The notes below the pieces were generated by a model. It had not been told where the DNA came from. It ran no database searches and saw only the letters and a list, made by a program, of their open reading frames with translations. A program made the translations under genes and the position numbers. Below are positions 8,792 through 17,281 of a stretch of 64,000 nt of DNA, piece by piece. This DNA is from Parvibaculaceae bacterium (lineage in GTDB: Bacteria > Pseudomonadota > Alphaproteobacteria > Parvibaculales > Parvibaculaceae), in assembly GCA_019636015.1 (NCBI GenBank), contig JAHBYJ010000001.1, forward strand, positions 1,922,001 through 1,986,000, read 5' to 3'. The first letter of the stretch is position 1; each line of letters starts with the position of its first letter.

Positions 8792-9382
8792 TTACTGTGC
8801 CGCCGGGCGCTTCACCACCACGCCGCCATCGTTCACGACCACCGGGCTGTCATTGCCGGCAGCGGCGGGGCGGGGCATGGCCGGGCGCGGCGGCTCGGTG
8901 ACGAGCGGGCCGGAGCCGGGGGCCGATGCGCGCGGCGCGGTGCCGCGCGGTGCGGCGCCGGACTGGCTGATCGGATCGTCCGAGTGGCGGCAATTGCCTT
9001 CGAAGAAGGCGCCGGTCTCGACGGCCAGCGCTTCATGCAGGATGTCGCCCTCGACATGGCAGGTCGAGGAAAGCTGCACGCGGCGGCCGCGAATGGTGCC
9101 GATCACGCGGCCGCGGATCACGATGTCCTCGGCGACGAGTTCGCCGGTGATGGAAGCCTTCTCGCCGATCGTCAGCGACTGGCTGCGAATATCGCCTTCC
9201 ACCGTGCCGTCGATCTGGATGTCGCCCGTGGCGGTCAGATTGCCGTGAACGACGAGGTCGGCGGAGATGATGGACGGCGCCGTGCGCGTGTTCGGACGGC
9301 GCGCGCCGCCGGACGGTGCGGGGATGGGCGCGGCGGCAGCCGGCGCCTTCTCGGTCTCTTTATCCTTGCTTCGCGAAAACAT
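8792..9382 (-). CDS. bacA: Bactofilin (polymer-forming cytoskeletal protein)
   Basis: Self-polymerising cytoskeletal scaffold of the cytoplasmic membrane face. The chosen ATG gives MFSRSKDKETEKAP, a typical bactofilin head with a disordered Pro/Ala stretch. The central right-handed beta-helix domain follows, with short repeating strands (IISADLVVHGNLTATGDIQ, GTVEGDIRSQSLTIGEKA, VEGDILHEAL), and a Pro-rich disordered tail. The start overlaps the end of the upstream M23 peptidase gene by 23 bases, so the two are co-transcribed and probably coupled. In stalked and budding alphaproteobacteria, bactofilins recruit peptidoglycan enzymes of exactly this type. Symbol by analogy. Confidence 0.9.
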   Translation of the reverse strand: MFSRSKDKETEKAPAAAAPIPAPSGGARRPNTRTAPSIISADLVVHGNLTATGDIQIDGTVEGDIRSQSLTIGEKASITGELVAEDIVIRGRVIGTIRGRRVQLSSTCHVEGDILHEALAVETGAFFEGNCRHSDDPISQSGAAPRGTAPRASAPGSGPLVTEPPRPAMPRPAAAGNDSPVVVNDGGVVVKRPAAQ

Positions 9383-10742
9383 AATGCCCTGCCTCGATGA
9401 ACTTGGAGGGGTTGCGAACGATACCGTCGAACCAGACCTCGTAGTGAAGATGGGGTCCACTGCTGCGTCCAGATGAACCGACTCTGCCTATCACGTCCCG
9501 AAATGCAATTTTCTGGCCAACCTTGACGGACATGCTTCCAAGGTGCCCATAGCGCGTCTTGAAGCCGTTGCCATGGTCGATCTCGACCACCCGGCCATAG
9601 CCCCCGCGCCAGCCCGCGAAGGTCACCGTGCCGACCCCCGGGGAATAGACTTTCGTGCCATGCGGGGCGGCGAAATCCTCGCCCGAATGGAAAGCCATAC
9701 GACCGTTGAATGGGTCGCGGCGCGGGCCGTAGCTGCTTGTCCTGCGGTAATGCGTCAGCGGTTCTGCCAGCGGCATTCTCGCAATGGATTCCTCAAGATC
9801 GGCGACCTTCTTGAGGTTCTGGCTTACCCGGAAAAGCTGCTTGGCGAAGGCGCTTTCGTCGCCCCCCGCGAGTTCGAGCCCACCGGCCAGTTCGATGAAG
9901 GGACCACCCTGGGCGCTGCGGCTCGCGGAGCGCTTCAGAAGCGCCTCCGGGTCCACCACCTTGGTCATGGAAACGATGGATTTCAGCTCCCGGAGCCGCC
10001 GGTCGGTGAGTTCCTCGACATTGTTGATGAGCCCCTGCTGGGCCTGGTCGAGTTGGGTCAGCCTTGCGTCAATCTGGGCCACCACCTCGTTCGGCTTGCC
10101 CGCGCGAGCACCCGCGAGTTCGGCGACGTCGATCGCTGCCCCGTCCTCCGGCTGTTCGATCACGAAACGCGCGCTGTCCGTGCCTTGGGCGTCGGGGCGG
10201 GCGGTGGTGTGCAGCACGGCCGAGCCGCCTTCGCCGGTTCCGTCGACCCGCATCAGGACGGAGTTGCCCGCCGCGCCGGCATTCGCCTGCTGCCCGTTGG
10301 CGACCGAGGCATACTTGCTGCGCATGGTGTCGAGCGTTGAGCCAGCGGATTGACGTTGGCCCATAAGTATCGAGAGTTGCTTGTGTTTTTCTTCGATCTG
10401 CCGCGTCGTGGCGAGGAAGCGTTCTTCGGTGATGATGAGCTGCCCGTTGAGTTCGTCATAGGCCGACTGGAGCCGGGCCACACGTTCCTCATAGGAGGAC
10501 TGCATCTTCACATATCGCCGCTCCTTGGCCGCGATGATCTGCTCCTTGAAGACCACGTTGACCGACGAATAGGCCACCCAGGTCAGGCAGATAAACGCAA
10601 TGAGCGCGAACGCCGTCTGCGTCAGCGGCGACAGCGAAATGAACTGCACATGTCCGTGCGAACGGATGTAGATCTGCCGTTCCACATACATGTGCCGCAT
10701 GAAACTGCGGAATCTATCGGCCCAACCGCGCCGTTGGTGCAT
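9360..10742 (-). CDS. M23 family metallopeptidase, membrane-anchored with coiled coil
   Basis: Peptidoglycan endopeptidase or hydrolase partner of the adjacent bactofilin. A basic cytosolic N-terminus precedes one membrane span (LTQTAFALIAFICLTWVAY), then a long coiled coil (roughly residues 65-150, ERVARLQSAYDEL and similar), a variable linker, and a C-terminal LytM/M23 domain with HSGEDFAAPHGT (Zn ligands H and D), ARYGHLGS-like TRYGHLGSMSVKVGQ, and HLHYEVWFDG (HxH). All metal ligands are present, so it is probably catalytically active. The ATG at 10742 is preferred; an in-frame TTG lies at 10751. It resembles the LmdC-type partner of BacA by architecture and gene order. Confidence 0.88.
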   Translation of the reverse strand: MHQRRGWADRFRSFMRHMYVERQIYIRSHGHVQFISLSPLTQTAFALIAFICLTWVAYSSVNVVFKEQIIAAKERRYVKMQSSYEERVARLQSAYDELNGQLIITEERFLATTRQIEEKHKQLSILMGQRQSAGSTLDTMRSKYASVANGQQANAGAAGNSVLMRVDGTGEGGSAVLHTTARPDAQGTDSARFVIEQPEDGAAIDVAELAGARAGKPNEVVAQIDARLTQLDQAQQGLINNVEELTDRRLRELKSIVSMTKVVDPEALLKRSASRSAQGGPFIELAGGLELAGGDESAFAKQLFRVSQNLKKVADLEESIARMPLAEPLTHYRRTSSYGPRRDPFNGRMAFHSGEDFAAPHGTKVYSPGVGTVTFAGWRGGYGRVVEIDHGNGFKTRYGHLGSMSVKVGQKIAFRDVIGRVGSSGRSSGPHLHYEVWFDGIVRNPSKFIEAGHYVFAKQG

Positions 10743-10866
10743 GCCCCTCAATGCCCCAGCCCCCGATCTTCTGAATGCCTATCCCACCCAATTTGGCACA
10801 GGCTTACAACATACGCCCGTAGAGTTTTGAAGTTAATGGTTAATTTTCATTCACCATATCACGGAA

Positions 10867-11703
10867 TTACGACGCGCCTTTCGCAACGGGGAGAGTGCTT
10901 GCCAGCGGTTCGTAGAATCCGGGCGGCAGGCCCGCAGCGTCGCGCGCCGGCCGGTTGAAAGGTGGCTTCAGCGCGCCCCGGAAATGTTTTTTCACCAGCC
11001 GGTGAAATTCCGCCTCGGGCGCGAGGCCCCGCTTGCCGCAAAGGAAGGCGAACCAGCGCGTCCCAGCTTCCACATGCGTCTTTTCCTCCGTGTAGATCGT
11101 TTCGAGTACCTGCGCGCTCTCGCGGTCGCCAGCCGCCTCCAGCCGGGCGATCATGGCGGGCGTCACGTCGAGGCCGCGCGCCTCGAGCACCATGGGCACC
11201 ACGGCAAGCCGCGCCATGAGGTCGTGCCGCGTTTCCTCGGCTGCCTGCCAGAGCCCGTCATGAGCGGGCAGGTCGCCATAGGCCGCATCATGCGCTGCGA
11301 GCCTCGCCTGCAGCATGGCGAAGTGACGCGCCTCGTCGTCGCCGACCCCGATCCAGTCGTCGAAAAAGGCGTCGGGCATGTCCTCGCCTGCGAAGCGCCC
11401 GGCGAGGTCAAAGGCAAGATCGATCGCATTGAGTTCGATATGGGCGAGGGAATGAAGGAGCGCGATCCGCCCCCTCGCGCCCTTGAAGCTTCGGCGCGGC
11501 ATGTCCCTCGGGAGGCGGAGTTCCGGCCGTGCCGGGCGGTTCGGGCGGTCGGGCATCGGGACCGTCTGCCCCGCGGCGAGTTCGCCTGCGCGCCAGCGTG
11601 CCGCGACCTCCCGCGCAAGACGCGCCTTGGCATCCGCATCGCCGCAAAGCAGAACCTCGCGCGCCGCTTCCGCAAGGGCCGATGCAGCTGCCATGGCGGT
11701 CAC
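10867..11703 (-). CDS. DUF455 family ferritin-like protein
   Basis: 278-residue all-helical protein with the DUF455 signature. Conserved acidic/His motifs that could hold a di-metal site are HIELNAIDLAFD, DDEARHFAML, EARGLDVTPAM and YTEEKTHVEAGTRWF, consistent with a ferritin-like fold. Function is not established for the family; some members are described as tRNA-modification-enzyme relatives (MiaE-like) on fold grounds only. Its ATG overlaps the bcp stop by 4 bases (ATGA), so it is translationally coupled to the peroxiredoxin gene, which hints at an oxidative-stress or iron context. Confidence 0.8.
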   Translation of the reverse strand: MTAMAAASALAEAAREVLLCGDADAKARLAREVAARWRAGELAAGQTVPMPDRPNRPARPELRLPRDMPRRSFKGARGRIALLHSLAHIELNAIDLAFDLAGRFAGEDMPDAFFDDWIGVGDDEARHFAMLQARLAAHDAAYGDLPAHDGLWQAAEETRHDLMARLAVVPMVLEARGLDVTPAMIARLEAAGDRESAQVLETIYTEEKTHVEAGTRWFAFLCGKRGLAPEAEFHRLVKKHFRGALKPPFNRPARDAAGLPPGFYEPLASTLPVAKGAS

Positions 11704-12248
11704 AGCGCCTGGGCCGCAGCCAGCACTTCCTCGGCGTGCCCGTTCACCTTGACCTTGGGCCAGACCTTCCGCACCACGCCCTTTTCGTCGATCAGCACGG
11801 TGCTCCGCACGATCCCCATGAACTTTCGGCCGTAGAGGCTCTTTTCCGTCCAGACGCCATAGGCTTCGAGCATTTTGCCCTCCTCGTCGGAGAGCAGCCG
11901 GACGGTGAGATTATGCTTGTCGCGGAACTTGCAGTGCTTCTCGATCGAGTCCTTCGATATGCCGAGAACGACGGTGTTGGCAGCGTCGAACTTCTTCTTG
12001 AGGGCGCTGAAGGCAATGCCTTCGGTGGTGCAGCCCGGCGTATCGTCCTTCGGATAGAAATAGAGAACCGCCTTCTTGCCTGCGAGCGACTTCAGCGAGA
12101 CCTTCGAGCCGTCATCGGCAGGCAGCGAGAAGGCTGGCGCCTTCTTGCCCTCGGCAGGAAGACCCGGGCCGGCCGGTGCCTTGGCGGCGGCCTTCGACGC
12201 GGTCCTGGACGGGGCGGCGGAACTTTTCTTGGCGGGCGTCTTGCTCAT
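11700..12248 (-). CDS. bcp: Thiol peroxidase, Bcp-type peroxiredoxin
   Basis: Thioredoxin-dependent reduction of peroxides in the cytoplasm. A roughly 30-residue Lys/Ala/Pro-rich extension precedes the thioredoxin-fold domain. The peroxidatic Cys is C73 in KDDTPGCTTEG. The resolving Cys five residues later (E. coli Bcp) is absent; the next Cys is C106 (EKHCKF), a spacing like that of Bcp members whose resolving Cys lies in a later helix. The remaining family motifs (GISKDS, LLSDEEGK, YGVWTEKSLYGRKFMGI, RSTVLIDEKG) are intact. First gene of a two-gene operon with the DUF455 gene. Confidence 0.93.
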   Translation of the reverse strand: MSKTPAKKSSAAPSRTASKAAAKAPAGPGLPAEGKKAPAFSLPADDGSKVSLKSLAGKKAVLYFYPKDDTPGCTTEGIAFSALKKKFDAANTVVLGISKDSIEKHCKFRDKHNLTVRLLSDEEGKMLEAYGVWTEKSLYGRKFMGIVRSTVLIDEKGVVRKVWPKVKVNGHAEEVLAAAQAL

Positions 12249-12438
12249 GCCTTCGTCTCCTGTCTCTGTCCATGCCGGAAAAGCGGATCCTAGCCGTTAA
12301 TATTGTTGCCGCAGGGTGCTGGCTAGCCCCAATTTTGCAGACGTGAAGCCCGGCTGGGGATAGAAAGTCGCCTGACTCGCTTTCGCCGCATTTCTCCGGT
12401 TTCCATAGGCGGCGAGCGTTTGGAGTTTACGTAGTTCG

Positions 12439-15400
12439 TTGATACGCCGGACCAGTAAAATAGCCTTGGAGGTAGCGGGCATCGCGGTAGCGGTGATGGC
12501 CGTGCTGCTTGCCGTGCTGGCCTGGCAGCTTTCCTCCGGCCCGGTATCCATTTCCATTCTCAACCGGATGATCGAGGACGCGGCCCGGCCCGTGCTGCAG
12601 GGAGGCGAACTCGCGATCGGCGACACGATCCTCATCTGGTCGGCCGAGGAGCGGGGGCTCGCCCTCCGCCTGTCCGATGTCCGGCTGCGCGGCGCGGACG
12701 GCAACGAGATCGCCTCGGTTCCTCAACTTGCTTTCGATCTCAGCGTACCGGCCCTCTTCCGGGGCATGCTGGCGCCCACCGCCGTCGACCTCTATGGCGT
12801 GGAGGCGACGGTTCTGCGCCGTCCGGGTACAGGCATTACACTGGCCCTTGCCGAAGAGGGCGCGGAGGAGGAGGGCGGGGCGGCCGTCATCGGCCCGCTG
12901 CTCGAAGCCCTGCTTGACGAGGACGACCGGTCGACGCCCCTCGGCTATCTCACGGAATTCGGCATCAAGGAAGCGCGTCTCACTTTCATAGACGAGGTGA
13001 ACGGCGTCACCTTCGAGGCGCCCTCGGCCAATCTCTCGATCTACAGAGGCGATGGCGGCATTGCCGGTCTTCTGAATGCGGATGTCGCGCTTGCCGATAC
13101 GACGGCGCATCTCAGCATGAAGGGACTGCTGCGCGCCGGCGAGGACGCGGCCCGCATCGACATGGAGGCCAACGACGTCGTTCCCGCGGCGCTTGCGCGT
13201 CTTTCGCCTGCCTTTGCCGATTACGCCGTCTTCGACGCGCCGCTTTATGCGGAAGGCCAGATGGAGATCGCGCGCAGCGGCGACCTGAGATCGGCGCGCC
13301 TGCAACTGAGTTCCGGGGCCGGCAATATCCATCTCCCCGAACCATGGGAGACGGTGATCCCTCTCGAAAAGGCCGAAGGACTTGTAACCATCGACGGCAC
13401 GGCGCGTGTCATAACGGTCGAGGATCTCTCCTTCAAGGCCGGTCCGCATGATGCATCGCTTTCGGGCACCATCGGCTACGAAATCGGCGATGGCCTGAAT
13501 ATCGCCCGCGCGAAAGTGGACCTGACGGCCGAGAATTTTCATACCGAGGTGCCGGAGTTCTTTGCCGGTCCTGTCAATCTCGACCGTGTCCATCTCGATG
13601 CGGCGCTCGATTTCGATGCGTTGCAGGCGGATATCGCAGAGCTTTTCGTCGGCACGGCGGGCGGGGGCATTCGCCTTTCCGGCAACGTGGCGGACGGCGA
13701 GCGGTCGCCCGCGGTCAAGGTGAGCGGTACCATCGAACCGCTACCGCTCGATGCCTTCGTCGCCATCTGGCCCTTCGATGTGGCGCGGGGCGCGCGCGTA
13801 TGGGTCGGCAAGAACCTCTCGGGCGGCACATTGACCGGCGGGAGCTTCGATATCGACTTGCCCGCCGGAATGATCGACGACGCTGAAAATCACATAGCGA
13901 TCCCCAAGGAGAATCTCCGCTTCGAATTCACGGCGAGCGGGCAGTCGCTTCACTATCTCGGCGAGCTTCCGCCGATGGAGGATCTGGAAGCGCGCGGGCT
14001 CGTGGAAGGCAACCGCTTCGATGCCTGGGTGCCTTCCGCCGTCATTCGCCAGGAGGGGTTGGGCGACATAGCCGTCAGCGAAGGACATTTCTACGCCGAC
14101 CAGCTCGCGACCAAGGGCGCGCCGGGTCATATCTCATTCACCGTCGCAGGCGCGACCGCCGACATTCTCTCTGTTCTCGACCGCGAACCGCTCACGCTGA
14201 TCAGCAATTTCGGTCTCGATCCGCGTGATGTGGGCGGCACGGGCCGCCTCAAGGGCTCGATTTCGCTGCCATTGAAAAAAGATGTGGAGATGGACGAAGT
14301 GATGTTCTCGGGCGAGGCCCATGCCGAGAATGTCGCGATCCCGAACATTCAGGAAAATCTCTCCGTCACCTCCGGCACGCTCGACCTGACGGTGGATCGC
14401 AAGGGCCTCACCGCGAAGGGGCCCATCGGGATCAACCATGCCGCCGAACTCGAACTCGAATGGCGCGAGAATTTCGGCGACGGAGTCCGGCCGCGCTCCT
14501 CATACCGGCTGGTGGGCCCGCTCGACGAGACGGGGCGCGCGGCGCTCGGCCTCAAGCTCGATGAGTTCATCGCCGGAACGGCGAATGTCGATGCAACCTT
14601 GACCGGCGATGGCAGGCGCGTGAACCGCGGCAAGATCGCCGCAGGGCTCACCGATGCCGTCGCGCGCTTCGACGATGCGGGCTGGTGGAAACCGGCGGGC
14701 GAGCCGGCGACCGTCGCCTTCGATCTGGCGCTGGCGGACGACGGCAGCTACCGCATTTCCGATTTCGTTCTCGAAGGCGAGGGGATCGACACGCGGGGCA
14801 GCTTCACTCTCGGCCCCGAAGGCGGGCTCGTTGCGGCGGACATGCCGGTCGTCAAGCTCGGCGAGCATAATGATTTCAGCTTCCGCGCTGGCCCCGTGGC
14901 GGATGCTGTGCTGCAGATGGAAGTGAAGGGCGCGCGCTTCGATGCCCGCGGCTTGCTGAGCAGTTTTCTGGGCGGCTCGAAGAAGGAAGAGGAAACCGCC
15001 GCCGGGCCCGAGCGGGAGCCTGTGATCCTGACCGGCGAAGTGGTCGCCGATCCGATGCGCCGGACCATGCTGACGGCCGATATCGCCGAGGCGACGGGAC
15101 ACCACGGCACCTTGTTCGGCGGCGTGTCCGTGCGGCTCGTGCAGGTGGAGGGCCAGCTCTGGACGATGGATGTGGCCGCGCTCGACAATGACGGCGCGCC
15201 CGTGGCGCTGCGGATCGGGCCCGACGGAAGCGGCGCCCGCACGCTGTCCGGCAGCGCGAGCAATGCGGGCGCCGTGCTCCGCGCGCTCGATTTCACGCGC
15301 AGCATGCGCAACGGCACGCTCGATGTGAGCGGCAGCTATGATGACAGCCAGCCGGGCTCGCCGCTTTCCGGCACCTTGCGTATCGACAAGTTCCGCATCG

Positions 15401-15921
15401 TCGACGCACCGGTGCTCGCCAATATTCTCACGCTCGGTTCGCTGACCGGCATCAGCGACACGATGCGCGGCGACGGCATCTTCTTCGACCGGCTGGAACT
15501 GCCCTTCGCCTTCACGGAAAACCGCATTCATGTGAAGGACGCGCGCATGTCGGGTCCCGCGATCGGCCTTACTGCCTCGGGCCAGATCGACCGCGCCGAC
15601 GACCTGATCGACATGGAAGGCACGCTGGTACCCGCCTACACGATCAATTCCTTCCTTGGGCAGGTTCCGGTTCTCGGGCCGCTCATTGTCGGCCGGGAAG
15701 GCGAGGGCGTCTTCGCCATAACCTATGGCGTGCGCGGCAATGCGGATGATCCGACCGTCGTCGTGAATCCGCTTTCTGCGCTCGCGCCCGGATTCCTCCG
15801 CCGTCTCTTTGAATTCGGCTCGACCCTGCCGCCTGAAGAAAGCTCGAGAAACGAGGCGGCGCCCGGGACTGCAGCCGGCAACGGCGCTGCAACCGAAGAT
15901 CCTGCCGCAGTGCGAAATTGA
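12439..15921 (+). CDS. AsmA-like/YhdP-type (DUF3971) envelope protein
   Basis: 1160-residue protein with an N-terminal membrane anchor (about residues 8-30: KIALEVAGIAVAVMAVLLAV) and a long, beta-rich periplasmic body with DUF3971 features and a C-terminal AsmA_2-like region (GSLTGISDTMRGDGIFFDRLELPFAF, IDMEGTLVPAYTINSFLGQVP). Proteins of the AsmA/TamB/YhdP superfamily form long hydrophobic grooves that carry phospholipids between membranes. The first available start in frame is TTG at 12439; no ATG precedes the anchor and the ribosome site is weak. It is divergent from bcp. Family placement is solid; exact role in lipid transport is inferred. Confidence 0.85.
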   Translation: MIRRTSKIALEVAGIAVAVMAVLLAVLAWQLSSGPVSISILNRMIEDAARPVLQGGELAIGDTILIWSAEERGLALRLSDVRLRGADGNEIASVPQLAFDLSVPALFRGMLAPTAVDLYGVEATVLRRPGTGITLALAEEGAEEEGGAAVIGPLLEALLDEDDRSTPLGYLTEFGIKEARLTFIDEVNGVTFEAPSANLSIYRGDGGIAGLLNADVALADTTAHLSMKGLLRAGEDAARIDMEANDVVPAALARLSPAFADYAVFDAPLYAEGQMEIARSGDLRSARLQLSSGAGNIHLPEPWETVIPLEKAEGLVTIDGTARVITVEDLSFKAGPHDASLSGTIGYEIGDGLNIARAKVDLTAENFHTEVPEFFAGPVNLDRVHLDAALDFDALQADIAELFVGTAGGGIRLSGNVADGERSPAVKVSGTIEPLPLDAFVAIWPFDVARGARVWVGKNLSGGTLTGGSFDIDLPAGMIDDAENHIAIPKENLRFEFTASGQSLHYLGELPPMEDLEARGLVEGNRFDAWVPSAVIRQEGLGDIAVSEGHFYADQLATKGAPGHISFTVAGATADILSVLDREPLTLISNFGLDPRDVGGTGRLKGSISLPLKKDVEMDEVMFSGEAHAENVAIPNIQENLSVTSGTLDLTVDRKGLTAKGPIGINHAAELELEWRENFGDGVRPRSSYRLVGPLDETGRAALGLKLDEFIAGTANVDATLTGDGRRVNRGKIAAGLTDAVARFDDAGWWKPAGEPATVAFDLALADDGSYRISDFVLEGEGIDTRGSFTLGPEGGLVAADMPVVKLGEHNDFSFRAGPVADAVLQMEVKGARFDARGLLSSFLGGSKKEEETAAGPEREPVILTGEVVADPMRRTMLTADIAEATGHHGTLFGGVSVRLVQVEGQLWTMDVAALDNDGAPVALRIGPDGSGARTLSGSASNAGAVLRALDFTRSMRNGTLDVSGSYDDSQPGSPLSGTLRIDKFRIVDAPVLANILTLGSLTGISDTMRGDGIFFDRLELPFAFTENRIHVKDARMSGPAIGLTASGQIDRADDLIDMEGTLVPAYTINSFLGQVPVLGPLIVGREGEGVFAITYGVRGNADDPTVVVNPLSALAPGFLRRLFEFGSTLPPEESSRNEAAPGTAAGNGAATEDPAAVRN

Positions 15922-16009
15922 CGCCAGCGTCGCTTTTGGGATTGCGGAGTGTAACTCCGCATCGTTAGACTTCCATTATCGCTTTTGACCGGACAGGGAA
16001 GGAGGAGCC

Positions 16010-17146
16010 ATGTCCACCAATCAGAAGATGACGATGGATGCCGCTTACGAGGCGGTCGCGCCGGACGATTTCCCGGCCATGATGGATGTCGACCGCTACG
16101 GCAAGCGCTCGACCGCCTTCGACAAGATCATTTCCGCGACCCATGACCACTTCTGGGACCCGCTGGACCCGAAATATATCGATTTCTCGCAGCCCTGGGA
16201 CCTCGAGAACGAGGCGCTGATGCCGTCCGACTTCAACATGGAGTTGAAGACGGCGGTTTCCGACAAGCTCGACGAGAAGCAGAAGATCTATCTCATCAAC
16301 GAGAACATCCGCTGGAGCATGTCCTCGATCCTGCATGGCGAGCAAGGTGCGCTCGCGCTCTCGGCTTCCCTCTGCCACATCCTGAAGGACCCGGGCGCGC
16401 AGGAATATGCGGCGAACCAGACCCGCGAGGAAGCCCGCCATGTAACGGGCTTTGCGCGCTACATCCAGGCGCGCTGGGGCAAGCCGACCGCCTGCGGCGT
16501 GGTGCTCGAAAAGCTGCTTTGCGAGATCGTGGCGACGCCGCTCGTCTGGAAGAAACTCGTCGGTATGCAGATGATCGTCGAGGGTCTTGCCATGGGCGCC
16601 TTCGCGACCTTCTACGCGAAGACGACCGATCCGCTGCTGAAGCGGCTGATGCAGCTCACCATGACGGACGAAGCCTTCCATCACAAGTTCGGCAAGATCT
16701 GGGCGGACCGCACCGTGCCGAACCTGCCGGAAGCCGAGCGCGATCTCATCGAGGACTGGGCGCTTGAGGTGTTCCTGACGCTGATGCGCAACTCGACCGG
16801 CCCCGAGCAGAAGAAGGAAATCTACGAGAAGGTCGGCCTCGACTGGCGCTGGGTGCAGGGCGCGCTCGCCGAGGCGCTCACCGACAAGAACATGCGCAAG
16901 GAGCTGCAGGAATCGACCAATATCTTCCGTGTGCTCATCAAGACGCTGGTGAAAGCCGGCATCATCACGAGCCGCACGGCGCCCATGTATGCCGCCTATG
17001 TCGACATGGCGGAACTCTATGGCGAGGGCGACCGCATGATCGGCGACGATATTGCGGAGGAAGGCATCAAATATCTGCAGGCAATCAACGGCGCGGGCGG
17101 CGACAACGCCGTCTTCGCCCTCACGGGTGCCACGGCCGCCGAGTAG
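16010..17146 (+). CDS. Ferritin-like/R2-like di-iron protein
   Basis: 378-residue helical protein carrying a complete di-iron ligand pattern: E111 (LHGEQGA), E141 and H144 (REEARHV), E191 (IVEGLAM), E221 and H224 (DEAFHHKFG). This E, ExxH, E, ExxH set is that of ribonucleotide reductase R2-like and ferritin-like oxidases. It is not a canonical NrdB/NrdF by its overall sequence, and no nrdA is near. It could be an R2-like oxygenase or oxidase with an unknown substrate. A good Shine-Dalgarno (GGAAGGAGG) precedes the ATG, and a strong terminator follows the gene, so it is a single-gene transcription unit. Confidence 0.8.
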   Translation: MSTNQKMTMDAAYEAVAPDDFPAMMDVDRYGKRSTAFDKIISATHDHFWDPLDPKYIDFSQPWDLENEALMPSDFNMELKTAVSDKLDEKQKIYLINENIRWSMSSILHGEQGALALSASLCHILKDPGAQEYAANQTREEARHVTGFARYIQARWGKPTACGVVLEKLLCEIVATPLVWKKLVGMQMIVEGLAMGAFATFYAKTTDPLLKRLMQLTMTDEAFHHKFGKIWADRTVPNLPEAERDLIEDWALEVFLTLMRNSTGPEQKKEIYEKVGLDWRWVQGALAEALTDKNMRKELQESTNIFRVLIKTLVKAGIITSRTAPMYAAYVDMAELYGEGDRMIGDDIAEEGIKYLQAINGAGGDNAVFALTGATAAE

Positions 17147-17240
17147 AGCGGCGCGCAAGGAAAGCGGCAGCCAATAGCCGCGGAACGCTAACGAAAAGAA
17201 GAAAGAAGAACAGAAGAAAGAAATCAGGGAGCGTTCGGGA

Positions 17241-17276
17241 CTGGCCCTTCCGGCAACGGAAGGGCCAGAATTTTTT
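17241..17276 (+). terminator. Rho-independent terminator after the di-iron protein gene
   Basis: A perfect 12-bp stem CTGGCCCTTCCG / CGGAAGGGCCAG closed by a GCAA tetraloop, followed by AA and six T residues. It ends the plus-strand unit; tyrS converges from the other side. Confidence 0.92.
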
Positions 17277-17281
17277 GTGCC

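Noticed and set aside
17180..17232. Purine-rich AAGAAGAAAG tract after the di-iron protein gene
   Set aside because: Low-complexity sequence between the stop and the terminator; no structure or coding.
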